From assembly GCA_900498135.1 (NCBI GenBank), contig LR026961.1:4065419-4129418 (forward strand): a DNA stretch of 64,000 nucleotides, given 5' to 3'. Under the pieces are notes generated by a model. That model saw only the letters and a list, made by a program, of their open reading frames with translations. It made no database searches and was not told the DNA's origin. Positions 8,625 through 17,953 of the stretch are shown here, piece after piece; within the stretch, counting starts at the first letter, position 1, and each line of letters starts with the position of its first letter. Origin of the DNA: an uncultured Desulfatiglans sp. GTDB taxonomy: Bacteria > Desulfobacterota > DSM-4660 > Desulfatiglandales > Desulfatiglandaceae. Position numbers and translations under genes: made by a program.

Positions 8625-10353
8625 AGATCTTCAAAACGACCACCGTTTCTGGCATGAGAGTCGCATCGGCCACGCTGAGCTGTACATCGCTCGAGCAGGA
8701 AGCCAGAAGGACGTATCTCGGGGCGCCAGACGGAAGAGGAATCCTTCGTGCCGCTGCGCCGAGGTTGCAGAGCACGAGCACATTCCCACGCCTGACGCTC
8801 AGCCATCCCTCCTCTTCGCTGAAGGAAACGCCGGGCCGCGCCCCGGCGCGCAGATCGGGCTCGGAGCGGCGCAGGGCGATCAGGCTGCGATGCCAGGCCA
8901 GGAGTTCATCGTGCGGCGTCTTCGATATCTCTCCCCAGTCGAGCCTCGAACGTTCGAACGTTGCGAAATCCTGTGGATCGGGGACATCTTCCGGCTCCCA
9001 CCCGAAGGCCGCGAACTCCTTGCGTCGCCCCTCCCGCACGGCGCGCGCCAGGTCCTTGTCCTGATGATCTGTAAAATACTGAAAAGGCGTCGACGCCCCC
9101 CACTCCTCCCCCTGGAAGATCAACGGGGTGAAGGGCGAGGTCAAGACGAGGGCCGCAGCGATCTTGAGGCGCCCGATGCCCACGATCCGGCTCAGCCTCT
9201 CACCCCTGGCGCGGTTCCCGACCTGGTCGTGGTTCTGGCTGTAGGCGAGCAGACGGTGCCCGGGAAAGGAGGCGAACGGCCTGCCGTGGCGCCGCCGGCG
9301 GTAGCGGGAGTACCGCCCGTCGTAGATGAAGCCCGAGGTCAAGGCCTTGGCCAGGTCCCCGAGGCTGCCGAAATCGACGTAGTACCCGTCCTGCTCTCCG
9401 GTCAGCAAGGTATGCAGGGCGTGGTGGAGATCGTCGCTCCATTGGGCATCGAGGCCGTAGCCGCCCGCCTCCGGGGAGCGCACCAGGCGCGGGTCGTTGA
9501 GGGCGCTTTCCGCGATCAGGCAGAGCTGGCGGCCCATCGTGTTTTCGAGCAGGGCCGCCTCCCGGGCAAGCTCTTCCAGAATATGCAGCGCAGAGGTGTC
9601 GAGGATCGCATGCACCGCATCGAGCCGGAGCCCATCGACGTGATAATCCTCGAACCACATGCGGGCGTTTCCCAGGAAAAATGCCCGCACCGCGTCACTG
9701 TCCGGCCCGTCGAAGTTGACCGCCTTGCCCCACGGCACAGGATGAAGCTCCGAGAGGTAGGGGCCGAAGGCCTCGAGATGACTGCCCTCCGGACCGAAGT
9801 GGTTGTACACGACGTCCAGGATGACACCGATCCCGGCCAGATGGCAGGCCTCGACGAGCCGCTTCAGCCCTTCAGGGCCCCCGTACGCCTCCTGCGGGGC
9901 GTAAAGGGCGACGCCGTCGTACCCCCACCCCCGGCCTCCTGAAAAACTGTTGACCGGCATCAGTTCGATGTGGCTGACGCCGAGGTCCTTCAGGTAATCG
10001 AGCTTTCGCACCACACCGTCGAAGCTCCCTTCAGGCGTGAAGGTGCCCACGTGGAGTTCATAGAGGATAGCGGCGCCAAGGGGCGGCTGCCGCCATCCCT
10101 CGTCATGCCAGACAAAGCGGGCGTGGTCGAAGAAGCGCGAAAAGGCCTGGACGCCGTACGGCTGCCAGGGAGAGCGGGGATCCGGCAGGGGCGCCCCCCC
10201 ATCCAGAGAGAAGGCGTAGTCCACGCCATGTTCAGCTAGGGCGGTTTCCACCTGCCACCAGCCGCCCGGAAGCGCCTGCATCTCGAGCGCACGCCCCCCG
10301 ATCACCAGGGCCACGCTGCGCGCCCTTGGCGCCCAAACACTTACCACCGTCAT
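8566..10353 (-). CDS. treZ: Malto-oligosyltrehalose trehalohydrolase
   Basis: GH13 enzyme that releases trehalose from maltooligosyl-trehalose. 595 aa when started at the ATG at 10353, which has GGGGGTG about ten bases upstream; a longer frame to 10476 adds 41 atypical residues. Seen: an N-terminal CBM48-like module (VSVWAPRARSVALV); GH13 regions ILDVVYNHFGPEG, GLRLDAVHA (nucleophile Asp, about 245), LIAESALNDPR (acid Glu, about 280) and SQNHDQVGNRA. Length is normal for TreZ. The usual partner TreY is absent nearby, and the gene stands alone, convergent with the ABC operon. Confidence 0.93.
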   Translation of the reverse strand: MTVVSVWAPRARSVALVIGGRALEMQALPGGWWQVETALAEHGVDYAFSLDGGAPLPDPRSPWQPYGVQAFSRFFDHARFVWHDEGWRQPPLGAAILYELHVGTFTPEGSFDGVVRKLDYLKDLGVSHIELMPVNSFSGGRGWGYDGVALYAPQEAYGGPEGLKRLVEACHLAGIGVILDVVYNHFGPEGSHLEAFGPYLSELHPVPWGKAVNFDGPDSDAVRAFFLGNARMWFEDYHVDGLRLDAVHAILDTSALHILEELAREAALLENTMGRQLCLIAESALNDPRLVRSPEAGGYGLDAQWSDDLHHALHTLLTGEQDGYYVDFGSLGDLAKALTSGFIYDGRYSRYRRRRHGRPFASFPGHRLLAYSQNHDQVGNRARGERLSRIVGIGRLKIAAALVLTSPFTPLIFQGEEWGASTPFQYFTDHQDKDLARAVREGRRKEFAAFGWEPEDVPDPQDFATFERSRLDWGEISKTPHDELLAWHRSLIALRRSEPDLRAGARPGVSFSEEEGWLSVRRGNVLVLCNLGAAARRIPLPSGAPRYVLLASCSSDVQLSVADATLMPETVVVLKIFNETAAGSATDRCRTPWRR

Positions 10354-10573
10354 GATCCGTGCACCCCCATGACCGATCCTTCCGGATCCTTTCTCCTTGG
10401 CCCCATCCGCCCGCCGGGTTATGATGGCGCATCGCCCTATGCCGGGAGGTCGAAGTGCACCCGTCTCGGCAGGCAAAAGAAAAATGCCTGCAGATCAGGA
10501 GCAGTTCACGCTGCCGATCTTCTTCCCGGACAAACCCATTGCGTTACCTGTGGAAGCGGAGGAGAAAGACTTC

Positions 10574-11020
10574 ATGCAAAAAGGAACATTCAAAAAAGTG
10601 AAACCGTCCAACACGAGAATGTACGGGCCGAAAGGGATCATCGTCTGCGGGTACCCGGCCGGGGAGCACGCCTTGCTGCTTGAATTCGTGAAGACGGCAG
10701 GCATGGACGAAAGGCCCGTCATTTTCGCCCGGACCGCGGATGCCTCGGTTTGTTTGAAGGACCTGCTCTCCTGTTCATCGGGTTCAGGGATGGGCGTCCC
10801 CTCCGAGATGCCGCGGGCGCTCATCCTGTCAGGATTTACCCAAAACGAACTGCACCGGATGATGTCCGCCTACCGCAACGCGGGGCTGCCCGCCCAGCTT
10901 TGGGCCACCCTGACGCCGATCTCCGAGAACTGGCCCTTGTGCGATCTCCTGGAAGAACTCCAGCGGGAACGAGAAGCCGTCCTCGCCCGCCGCCCGACGG
11001 CGCCATCGCACAACCGTTGA
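10574..11020 (+). CDS. DUF3783 domain protein
   Basis: 148 aa from the ATG at 10574, chosen because GGAGGAG lies about nine bases upstream; an in-frame ATG at 10484 lacks a ribosome site. Two parts are visible: MYGPKGIIVCGYPAGEHALL, a Rossmann-like beta-strand/turn, and a C-terminal block ALILSGFTQNELHRMMSAYR ... PISENWPLCDLLEELQRER typical of DUF3783. Function unknown. It is monocistronic and divergent from treZ. Confidence 0.8.
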   Translation: MQKGTFKKVKPSNTRMYGPKGIIVCGYPAGEHALLLEFVKTAGMDERPVIFARTADASVCLKDLLSCSSGSGMGVPSEMPRALILSGFTQNELHRMMSAYRNAGLPAQLWATLTPISENWPLCDLLEELQREREAVLARRPTAPSHNR

Positions 11021-11168
11021 ATGATCCCGGTGGTCCGGCGCCCGCTTCCTTTTGATTGAAAACCAAGATCCGCGGGCTGTCAAGGGGAACGGGGTGCGCA
11101 GGGCAGCCTTCCCTTCCCTCACGACGCATCCGTGGTTGTGGTCATGCTGCGATGCCGAGAGGGCCTTT

Positions 11169-14100
11169 TTATCCTTGTCCACGCGGAGCCGGCTGAATCG
11201 ACGAAGCGAAGCCCTTCGCTGGGGATCGCGACGACCAGCGGAAACGCATCTCCTCACGCATGCAATAGAGCACCGGCACGACAAACCAGGTCAGCATCGC
11301 AAAGACCATCCCGCCGAAGGACGGGATCGCCATCGGAATCATGACGTCCGCGCCGCGCCCCGTGGAGGTCAGGATCGGCAGCAAGGCCAGGATCGTGGTG
11401 GCGGAGGTCATCGAAGCCGGCCGGATGCGGCGGACCGCCCCGGCCACCACCGCCTTGCGGATGGCCGGAATCGAATCGGTCGGGCGCTCGGCCCTTGAAT
11501 CGTCCAGGTAGGTCGCCATCAGGACGCCGTCGTCCGAGGCGATGCCGAAAAGGGCCAGAAACCCCACCCAGATGGCAACGCTCAGGTTGATGGGGTGGAC
11601 TTGGAAGAGGCTCTGCATGGAGACGCCGAACAGGCTGAAATCCAGAAACCAGGGCCGGCCGTAGAGCCAGACCATGATGAAGCCCCCGCCCCAGGCGACG
11701 AAGATGCTGGAGAACACCATGCAGGTGGTCAGGGTGGACCGGAACTGCAGGTAGAGCACGATGAAGATCAGGAGGAGGGCCAGGGGCAGGACGACGGCGA
11801 GCTTCTTCTGGGCGCGGACCTGGTTCTCGTAGCTGCCGGCGAAGCGGTAGGAGACGCCCGCCGGCAGGACCAACTCCCCGCTCCGCTCCTTTCCCTTCAG
11901 AAAGCGCGCGGCCTGCTCCACCACGTCCACCTCGGCGAAGCCCGGCTTCATGTCGAAGAGGACGTAGCCCAGCAGGAAGGTGTCCTCGCTCTTGATCGCC
12001 TGGGGGCCCCGCACATACCGGATGTCGGCCAGCTGCTCGAGCGGGATGTGCTGCCCCATCACGGGGGAAGCCACCAGCACCCGGCCGAGCGCCTCGACGC
12101 TGTCGCGCAGTTCGCGCTGATAGCGCACCCGGACGGCATAGCGCTCCCGGCCTTCCACCGTCACGGTGGCCGTCCGCCCGCCGACGGCGCCTTCGATCAC
12201 CTCCTGCACCTCGTTCACCATGATGCCGTAGCGCGAGACGGCCTCCCGGTCGACGACGATCTCCAGGTAGGGCTTCCCGACGATCCGGTCCGCGAAGACC
12301 GTGGCCGGCTCGATGGAAGGAACCTGTTTGAGGAGCCCCTCCATCCGGATGCCCACCTGTTCGATGGTTTCCAGATCGGGCCCCTTGATCTTGATCCCCA
12401 TCGGCGCCCGCATGCCGGACTGGAGCATCACGATGCGCGCCGCGATCGGCTGGAGCATCGGGGCACTGGTCACACCGGGGACCTCGGCCGCGCGCACGAT
12501 CTCGTCCCAGATCTCGCGCGGGGATCGAATCCCCGGCCAGGCCTCACGCTCGGGATTTAAATCGGGGTCGAGGCGCGGCCGCCACAACCGGAAGGGCTTT
12601 CCGTCCGGATCGGGGATGAGGGCGCCATCGGCATCCCGCACATATCGCCCCGGCACCGTGTAGGGCAGACCGTCCGGCGCGTGCACCGGCCTGCCGCCGG
12701 CATCCCGGAAGACGTCCCTGCCCGAGGGCTCGAACCGGAAGGTCAGCCGCCTCCCGTTTTCATCGGTCAGGTATTCCGGGTGGTAGTTGATGACTGTCTC
12801 GATCATCGAAACGGGCGCAGGATCCAGGGGCGTCTCGGCGCGGCCGAGCTTGCCGACCGCGCCCGCCACCTCGGGAATGGCCGAGACCGCCTTGTCCTGC
12901 AGTGCGAGGATCTCCTGCACCTCCCCGATCGAGGCGTGGACCATGGTGGTCGGCATGTAAAGGTAGGAGCCCTCGTCGAGGGGCGGCATGAACTCCTTTC
13001 CAAGGCCGGGGAACACGTGATGGAGGGCGACGAAGGGCGGGCTCGCGCGCAGCGCCTCCGGAAGCCATGAGGTCATCGCCGGCGCCCCCTGCCAGATCAT
13101 CGCGCCGAGAAGGACTACCGCTGCGGGAAGAATCAGGAAGAGGCCCTTCCAGGCAAGGAACCAGGAAAGGAGGCGCGGGTAACCCAGCCGAAACAGGCCG
13201 ATCAAAGCGAGGAGCCCGCCGATCAGCCCGAAAACGAAGAGGAAGTTTCTGAAGGACCCCGTTTCGGGGCCGAGCGGCAGCCAGTGCTCCGAGAGCAGGA
13301 TCATGACGAGGCCGATCAGGAGCCAGTTTTCGGCCCGCGAAATCCAGCGCTCCGGCCCCGCCGGCAACCGGCCCTCGAGCGCCGCCCGGGCGGCCAGCCA
13401 CAGGAGTGCGAACCCGAGCCATCCGTTGACGGCAAACCCGACGCCGATTCCCGCCGCGGCGTACAAGCCCGGCCGCAGCCAGCGGCGCACGCCGCGCACG
13501 AGCATTCGCCGATGCGCCATCAACATGGCCGCCAGGGTCGGCAGGATGGTCAGCGCCACGATCAGGGAGGCGATCAGCGCAAAGGTCTTGGTGTAGGCAA
13601 GGGGTTTGAAGAGCTTCCCCTCGGCCCCCTCCATGGCGAAGACGGGGAGGAAGCCGATAATCGTTGTCGCGACCGCGGTGAGCACCGCCCCGCCCACCTC
13701 GACGGTGGCCCGGTAGATGAGCGTGAGCCTGTTTCCGCCTGTCTTGTCGTTCTCCAGGTGCTTGAGGATGTTCTCGGTGATGATGATGCCCATGTCCACC
13801 ATCGTCCCGATGGCGATGGCGATCCCCGAAAGGGCCACGATGTTGGCGTCGATGCCGAAGAGCTTCATCCCGATGAAGCACATCAGCACCGCGAGGGGCA
13901 ACAGCGCCGAGACGATGAGGGAACTCCGCAGGTGCATGACCGCGATCAGGATGACGATGACGGTGACGAGGATCTCCTCCACGAGCGCGGTGTTGAGGGT
14001 CCCCAGGGTCTCGGCGATCAGCCCGGAGCGGTCATAGAAGGGCACCACCGTCACCTTGCTGAGCGTCCCGTCGGCCAGGGTCCGCGAAGGGAGTCCGGCG

Positions 14101-15146
14101 CTGATCTCGGCGATCTTCTCTTTCACGTTCCGGATGGCGGCGAGCGGGTTTTCCCCGTAGCGAGCCACAACGACGCCCCCCACCGCCTCGACCCCTTCCT
14201 TGTCGAGGGCGCCCCGGCGCAGCGCGGGGCCCGCGGCCACCCTCGCCACATCGCCGACCCGCACGGGAACGCCTTCCCGCACTGCAACGACTGCGCCCTC
14301 GATGTCGGGAATCCGCTTGACGAAGCCGACCCCGCGGATGATGTACTCGACGTCGTTCAGCTCGATCGTCCGCGCCCCGACATCCAGGTTGGACATCTTC
14401 ACAGCGGCCAGGACCTGCTCGAACTTCACCCCGTACGCCCGGAGGGCATCCGGCTCCACGTCCACCTGGTATTCCCGGACAAAGCCCCCCACCGAGGCGA
14501 CCTCGCTGACCCCCTCGGCGGAAAGGAGGGCATAGCGCACATACCAGTCCTGGATGCTCCTGAGCTCATCGAGATCCCACCCGCCGGCCGGCCTCCCCTC
14601 CGGGTCCCTCCCTTCGAGGGTGTACCAGAAGACCTGCCCGAGGGCCGTCGCATCCGGCCCCAGGGTGGGGCGGACACCGGCCGGGAGGGCTGCGGGGGGA
14701 AGGCTCGAAAGCTTTTCGAGGAGCCGGGTGCGGGACCAGTAAAAGTCGACCCCCTCTTCGAAAATCACGTAAATGCTTGAAAACCCGAACATGGAGAGGC
14801 TGCGGACCGTCCGGACCCCCGGGATGCCGAGGAGCGAAACCGTAAGGGGGTAGGTCACCTGATCTTCCACGTCCTGCGGGGAACGGCCGGGCCACTCGGT
14901 GAACACGATCTGCTGGTTTTCGCCGATGTCCGGGATGGCATCCACCGGCACCGGGTCCCTGGGGATGCCGCTTTCCCACTCGAAGGGCGCCGTGAAAACC
15001 CCCCAGCCGATCACAAGAAGCGTCAGGAGGATGACGACCAGCCGCTGCCTGAGGCAGAAGTCGACGATGCGCGCAACGAAGGAGGACTGATCTTTCATTG
15101 CAACGCTATCATCATTTTTTTCAATATGTTGTCCGTCATTTTTCAT
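11169..15146 (-). CDS. Enlarged heavy-metal efflux RND pump (CusA/CzcA family)
   Basis: Proton-driven inner-membrane exporter of the HME-RND family; 1325 aa against about 1040-1050 usual. N-terminal helix, PN1/PN2 porter loops (DEGSYLYMPTTMVH appears in the second loop), GTMVDMGIIITENILK in TM4, GIASDDGVLMATYLDD and ASMTSATTILALLPILTSTG near the end. The extra length comes from two insertions. One adds four to six helices at residues about 510-680. The other is a periplasmic insert with DENGRR, DAGGRP and DADGAL turns near 780-860. Met-rich MLQSGMRAPMGIKI suits Cu(I)/Ag(I), but specificity is inferred. Start is uncertain (15146 or the internal ATG at 15098); neither has a strong ribosome site. 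Last gene of the operon, eight bases after cusB. Confidence 0.9.
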   Translation of the reverse strand: MKNDGQHIEKNDDSVAMKDQSSFVARIVDFCLRQRLVVILLTLLVIGWGVFTAPFEWESGIPRDPVPVDAIPDIGENQQIVFTEWPGRSPQDVEDQVTYPLTVSLLGIPGVRTVRSLSMFGFSSIYVIFEEGVDFYWSRTRLLEKLSSLPPAALPAGVRPTLGPDATALGQVFWYTLEGRDPEGRPAGGWDLDELRSIQDWYVRYALLSAEGVSEVASVGGFVREYQVDVEPDALRAYGVKFEQVLAAVKMSNLDVGARTIELNDVEYIIRGVGFVKRIPDIEGAVVAVREGVPVRVGDVARVAAGPALRRGALDKEGVEAVGGVVVARYGENPLAAIRNVKEKIAEISAGLPSRTLADGTLSKVTVVPFYDRSGLIAETLGTLNTALVEEILVTVIVILIAVMHLRSSLIVSALLPLAVLMCFIGMKLFGIDANIVALSGIAIAIGTMVDMGIIITENILKHLENDKTGGNRLTLIYRATVEVGGAVLTAVATTIIGFLPVFAMEGAEGKLFKPLAYTKTFALIASLIVALTILPTLAAMLMAHRRMLVRGVRRWLRPGLYAAAGIGVGFAVNGWLGFALLWLAARAALEGRLPAGPERWISRAENWLLIGLVMILLSEHWLPLGPETGSFRNFLFVFGLIGGLLALIGLFRLGYPRLLSWFLAWKGLFLILPAAVVLLGAMIWQGAPAMTSWLPEALRASPPFVALHHVFPGLGKEFMPPLDEGSYLYMPTTMVHASIGEVQEILALQDKAVSAIPEVAGAVGKLGRAETPLDPAPVSMIETVINYHPEYLTDENGRRLTFRFEPSGRDVFRDAGGRPVHAPDGLPYTVPGRYVRDADGALIPDPDGKPFRLWRPRLDPDLNPEREAWPGIRSPREIWDEIVRAAEVPGVTSAPMLQPIAARIVMLQSGMRAPMGIKIKGPDLETIEQVGIRMEGLLKQVPSIEPATVFADRIVGKPYLEIVVDREAVSRYGIMVNEVQEVIEGAVGGRTATVTVEGRERYAVRVRYQRELRDSVEALGRVLVASPVMGQHIPLEQLADIRYVRGPQAIKSEDTFLLGYVLFDMKPGFAEVDVVEQAARFLKGKERSGELVLPAGVSYRFAGSYENQVRAQKKLAVVLPLALLLIFIVLYLQFRSTLTTCMVFSSIFVAWGGGFIMVWLYGRPWFLDFSLFGVSMQSLFQVHPINLSVAIWVGFLALFGIASDDGVLMATYLDDSRAERPTDSIPAIRKAVVAGAVRRIRPASMTSATTILALLPILTSTGRGADVMIPMAIPSFGGMVFAMLTWFVVPVLYCMREEMRFRWSSRSPAKGFASSIQPAPRGQG

Positions 15147-15154
15147 AAGCTGGC

Positions 15155-17377
15155 TCAGGGTTGGTCGACGCGCCGTTTCACCTCACCGCAGGCGAGCATC
15201 GCAGCGCCGAAATAAGGGTTCCGCACCTGCTCGTCCAACTGGAGCCACGACGCGCCTCGATCCTCGAAGGCCATGGGGCAAAAAACCTCGAAGACGGGCT
15301 GGTCCATCACAACCCCCAGAGCGGCAACCGCTGCGATGAGACCGCTCGAGACCGGCTCGAAGGCGCTGCGAAGATCATCGATCGCCTCCGCGCCGTGCAT
15401 CCCGTGAATCCCCTTCTCGATCCTCCGAGCGGCATCCTCCCAGACGCCCCGGGCAGGCCCGGGGAGCACGCCTCCGTCGACCTCCCGAAAGACCTCCAAT
15501 AAGGCGTGGACCCTCTTTCGGGCGCCTTCGGCATCATCGGCGGCGAGGGCCTCGGAGACCGGCACATAGGCCATGACCAGATCCCCGAGCTGTCGGCGAA
15601 AGGCGTGAGGCACATCCGGATGCCCGGGGGGCGCCTCGCCGGCCGCAGGTCCCAAGCGCTCCGCCAGTCGGGCCATGTGCCGGAAAAGCTCGCCATGCAG
15701 GAACCGGGCCTCCCCCAGGTCCACCGCCTCGGAGCCGAGGAGGCTGTCATTGCGGATCAGCATGGTCCATTCACGCCACAGGAGCCCGGCTTCGCCCTCC
15801 GGGGCCTCCTCGGCGATCGCGCCGATGCGCTCGTGGATTTCCTTGAAGGCGCCCCTGGCGGCGTTCAGGTCCCCGGATGCCAGCAGGCCCTCCAGGGCGG
15901 CCCCGTCCTCGAGCAGCGACCGCAGCCCCGCCTCTGCGGGAGCGGAAACAGACCAACGGCTCCTGGCTCCCGCCATCCCTTGCTTAGGACCTTCCATGGC
16001 GTGGTCATGCCCCCCGGCCGGCGCCGCACCCGGCTCCGGGGCCATCATGCTCGGTTTGGCCTGGATCTGCAGGGCGCTGTCCAGCCTGAAGGCCCCGCGC
16101 GTCACCACCTCTTCCCCCTCCTGCAGCCCTTCCCGGACCACGTACCAGTCTCCGGCCCGCGGCCCGAGGACCACCTCGCGCCCCTCGTAAAGCCCCTCTC
16201 CGCCCGGGAGCGCTACATACACGACGGCTCTTTTTCCGGTCAGGAGGGGGGCCGATGCCGGGATCAGGAGGGGCGCTTCATCCTCTGAAGCGGCCGCGGC
16301 TTCGACCCGCTGCACCGCCCGCACGATCATTCCCGGCCGCAGCCGGAGATCCGGGTTTTCCGCCTCGAGTCGCACCCTCGCGGTGCGCGTCCGCTCATCG
16401 AGGAAGGGATCGATGAACACGACCCTGCCGCTGAAAGACCGGCCCGGAACGGCCTCCGTCCGAAACTGCACCGCAGCCCCCGGGCGCACCCACGGCAGAT
16501 CGGATTCGTAGGCATCGAGCATCACCCAGACCCGCGAGATGTCGGCAACCGTGTAAACAGGGCTGCCCGTAGCCACATACACCCCTTCGGTCACCTCCCG
16601 CCGAATGACGACCCCGGTCAGGGGGGCGTAAAGGGTGACGTGCTCGGAGGGACTCCCGCGTTCGGCGAGCGCATCCACCTGGGGCCTCGTCATCCCCAGG
16701 AGGCGCAGCTTTTCACGTGCGGCGTCGGCGGTGCGTCGGGCCGAATCGCGGATCAGTCGAAGACCGTTCTCCTGCAGATCCGCCAAGCCTTTCACCGCCT
16801 GGATGAACTCCGACTGCGCGGCGTAGAGCTCCGGACTGTAGATCTCCGCCATGGGCCGGCCTTTCTGGACGAAGGCGCCGGTGTAATCCACGTAAAGTCG
16901 GTCGATCCGTCCCCCCACCCTCGCGGTGATGGCGCCGAGCCGGGTCTCGTCGTAGGCCACCTCCCCGGTGAGGCGCGTTTCCACATCAGGCGTCCTGCGG
17001 ATGACGGGCGATGTCTGGACCTGCGCGAGCCTGCGGGCGTTTTCGGAGAGGCGGATCTCCCGGAGGCTCCTGGCGGAGCCTTCCGAGGCCTCCTGTTTGA
17101 GCGGGATCAGGTCCATGAAGCAGATGGGGCATTTCCCCGGCTCGGGGAGCTGGATCTGCGGGTGCATGGAGCAGGTCCAGATGGTCGCCGCCTCCGCCCC
17201 CGCATGGACCCGTTCCTTCTCGGCAGGCGCTTCCCGGGCGGCCTGGTGCAGATCACCCGGCATGAACCACCTCCCCGCTCCCCAGCCGAGCAGGCCGCCT
17301 GCCAGGATCAAAGCCAGGACCGCTCCGGCCCGGCGTGCGGCAAAACGCCCCCGGGTCTTTCCCCGTTCCTCGTTCAT
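15155..17377 (-). CDS. CusB-type adaptor with heavy-metal-binding and DUF3347 domains
   Basis: 740 aa, long for a CusB. Order: signal anchor (AVLALILAGGLLGWGAG); a short metal-binding motif WTCSMHPQIQLPEPGKCPIC with Cys, His and Met ligands; a membrane-fusion core with lipoyl and barrel motifs (VGGRIDRLYVDYTGAFVQKG, LYAPLTGVVI); then a C-terminal extension from about residue 500. The extension ends FCPMAFEDRGASWLQL ... NPYFGAAMLACGEV, a DUF3347 signature. It connects CusA to the outer-membrane channel, and the extra domains could act as a built-in metal chaperone. Strong ribosome site (GGAGGGGGG) before the ATG. Confidence 0.92.
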   Translation of the reverse strand: MNEERGKTRGRFAARRAGAVLALILAGGLLGWGAGRWFMPGDLHQAAREAPAEKERVHAGAEAATIWTCSMHPQIQLPEPGKCPICFMDLIPLKQEASEGSARSLREIRLSENARRLAQVQTSPVIRRTPDVETRLTGEVAYDETRLGAITARVGGRIDRLYVDYTGAFVQKGRPMAEIYSPELYAAQSEFIQAVKGLADLQENGLRLIRDSARRTADAAREKLRLLGMTRPQVDALAERGSPSEHVTLYAPLTGVVIRREVTEGVYVATGSPVYTVADISRVWVMLDAYESDLPWVRPGAAVQFRTEAVPGRSFSGRVVFIDPFLDERTRTARVRLEAENPDLRLRPGMIVRAVQRVEAAAASEDEAPLLIPASAPLLTGKRAVVYVALPGGEGLYEGREVVLGPRAGDWYVVREGLQEGEEVVTRGAFRLDSALQIQAKPSMMAPEPGAAPAGGHDHAMEGPKQGMAGARSRWSVSAPAEAGLRSLLEDGAALEGLLASGDLNAARGAFKEIHERIGAIAEEAPEGEAGLLWREWTMLIRNDSLLGSEAVDLGEARFLHGELFRHMARLAERLGPAAGEAPPGHPDVPHAFRRQLGDLVMAYVPVSEALAADDAEGARKRVHALLEVFREVDGGVLPGPARGVWEDAARRIEKGIHGMHGAEAIDDLRSAFEPVSSGLIAAVAALGVVMDQPVFEVFCPMAFEDRGASWLQLDEQVRNPYFGAAMLACGEVKRRVDQP

Positions 17378-17396
17378 GACCCGCCCCCCTCCATCT

Positions 17397-17714
17397 TCAG
17401 CGGCCGCCTTTCAAATCCCCTTTTGATCCGTCTCCGGGGCCTCTCCCTGGAACGGCATCCGGGCTGTCTTCCAGGAAGATTCCCTCCTCCCGCATCTTTT
17501 GCAGGTAGGTGTCGGGATCCTTCATGAACGTCTCAGGGCAGCTCGCACAGCAGAAATAGATGCGCTTCCCCTGATAATCCACGAAGAGCTTCTCCGTGGG
17601 CTTGTACCCCATGATGGGGCACTTCTCCTGTTCGACTTCCGCTGCCGCGGGCAAAACGCCGAAGACGAAAAAAAACACCGCCAAAACCGCAAGGACTTTT
17701 CCTGGTCGTATCAT
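17397..17714 (-). CDS. Secreted YHS-like metal-binding protein
   Basis: 105 aa with a signal peptide (VLAVLAVFFFVFGVLPAAA) and one YHS-type fold: CPIMGYKP, then VDYQGKRIYFCCASCPETF. The conserved Cys residues are candidate metal ligands. GGAG lies eight bases before the ATG. It lies between the outer-membrane factor and cusB, so it probably hands metal to the pump, in the role CusF has in E. coli though with an unrelated fold. The 3' tail (from about residue 85) is Gly/Asp/Lys-rich and probably disordered. The 239 bases upstream show no other gene. Confidence 0.8.
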   Translation of the reverse strand: MIRPGKVLAVLAVFFFVFGVLPAAAEVEQEKCPIMGYKPTEKLFVDYQGKRIYFCCASCPETFMKDPDTYLQKMREEGIFLEDSPDAVPGRGPGDGSKGDLKGGR

Positions 17715-17953
17715 GCTGCAACTCCTTTCCTGGGCTGAATGCCTTGAAACGCGCGAGACAACTCTGTGTTCCAGCAGCTGAGAAACCTGCCCCGTTGAAC
17801 GTACCGCGGGGTCCTGGGCGCTCTATACCACGCAGCGATTCGAGCAGCGGATGCTCGGCGGCTCACAGACATGCCCCCATGCGGACTGCGCGGGATTCCG
17901 GGCAATGGGGTGCCCCGACGCAACAGGGCCCAATCCCGGCAGCCGGCCGAATC

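Noticed and set aside
10397..10573. Longer N-terminus for the DUF3783 protein
   Set aside because: Start codons upstream lack ribosome sites and the added residues do not resemble the family; the ATG at 10574 is better supported.
13284..14780. 498-codon open frame on the plus strand
   Set aside because: Antisense to cusA; composition typical of a shadow frame.
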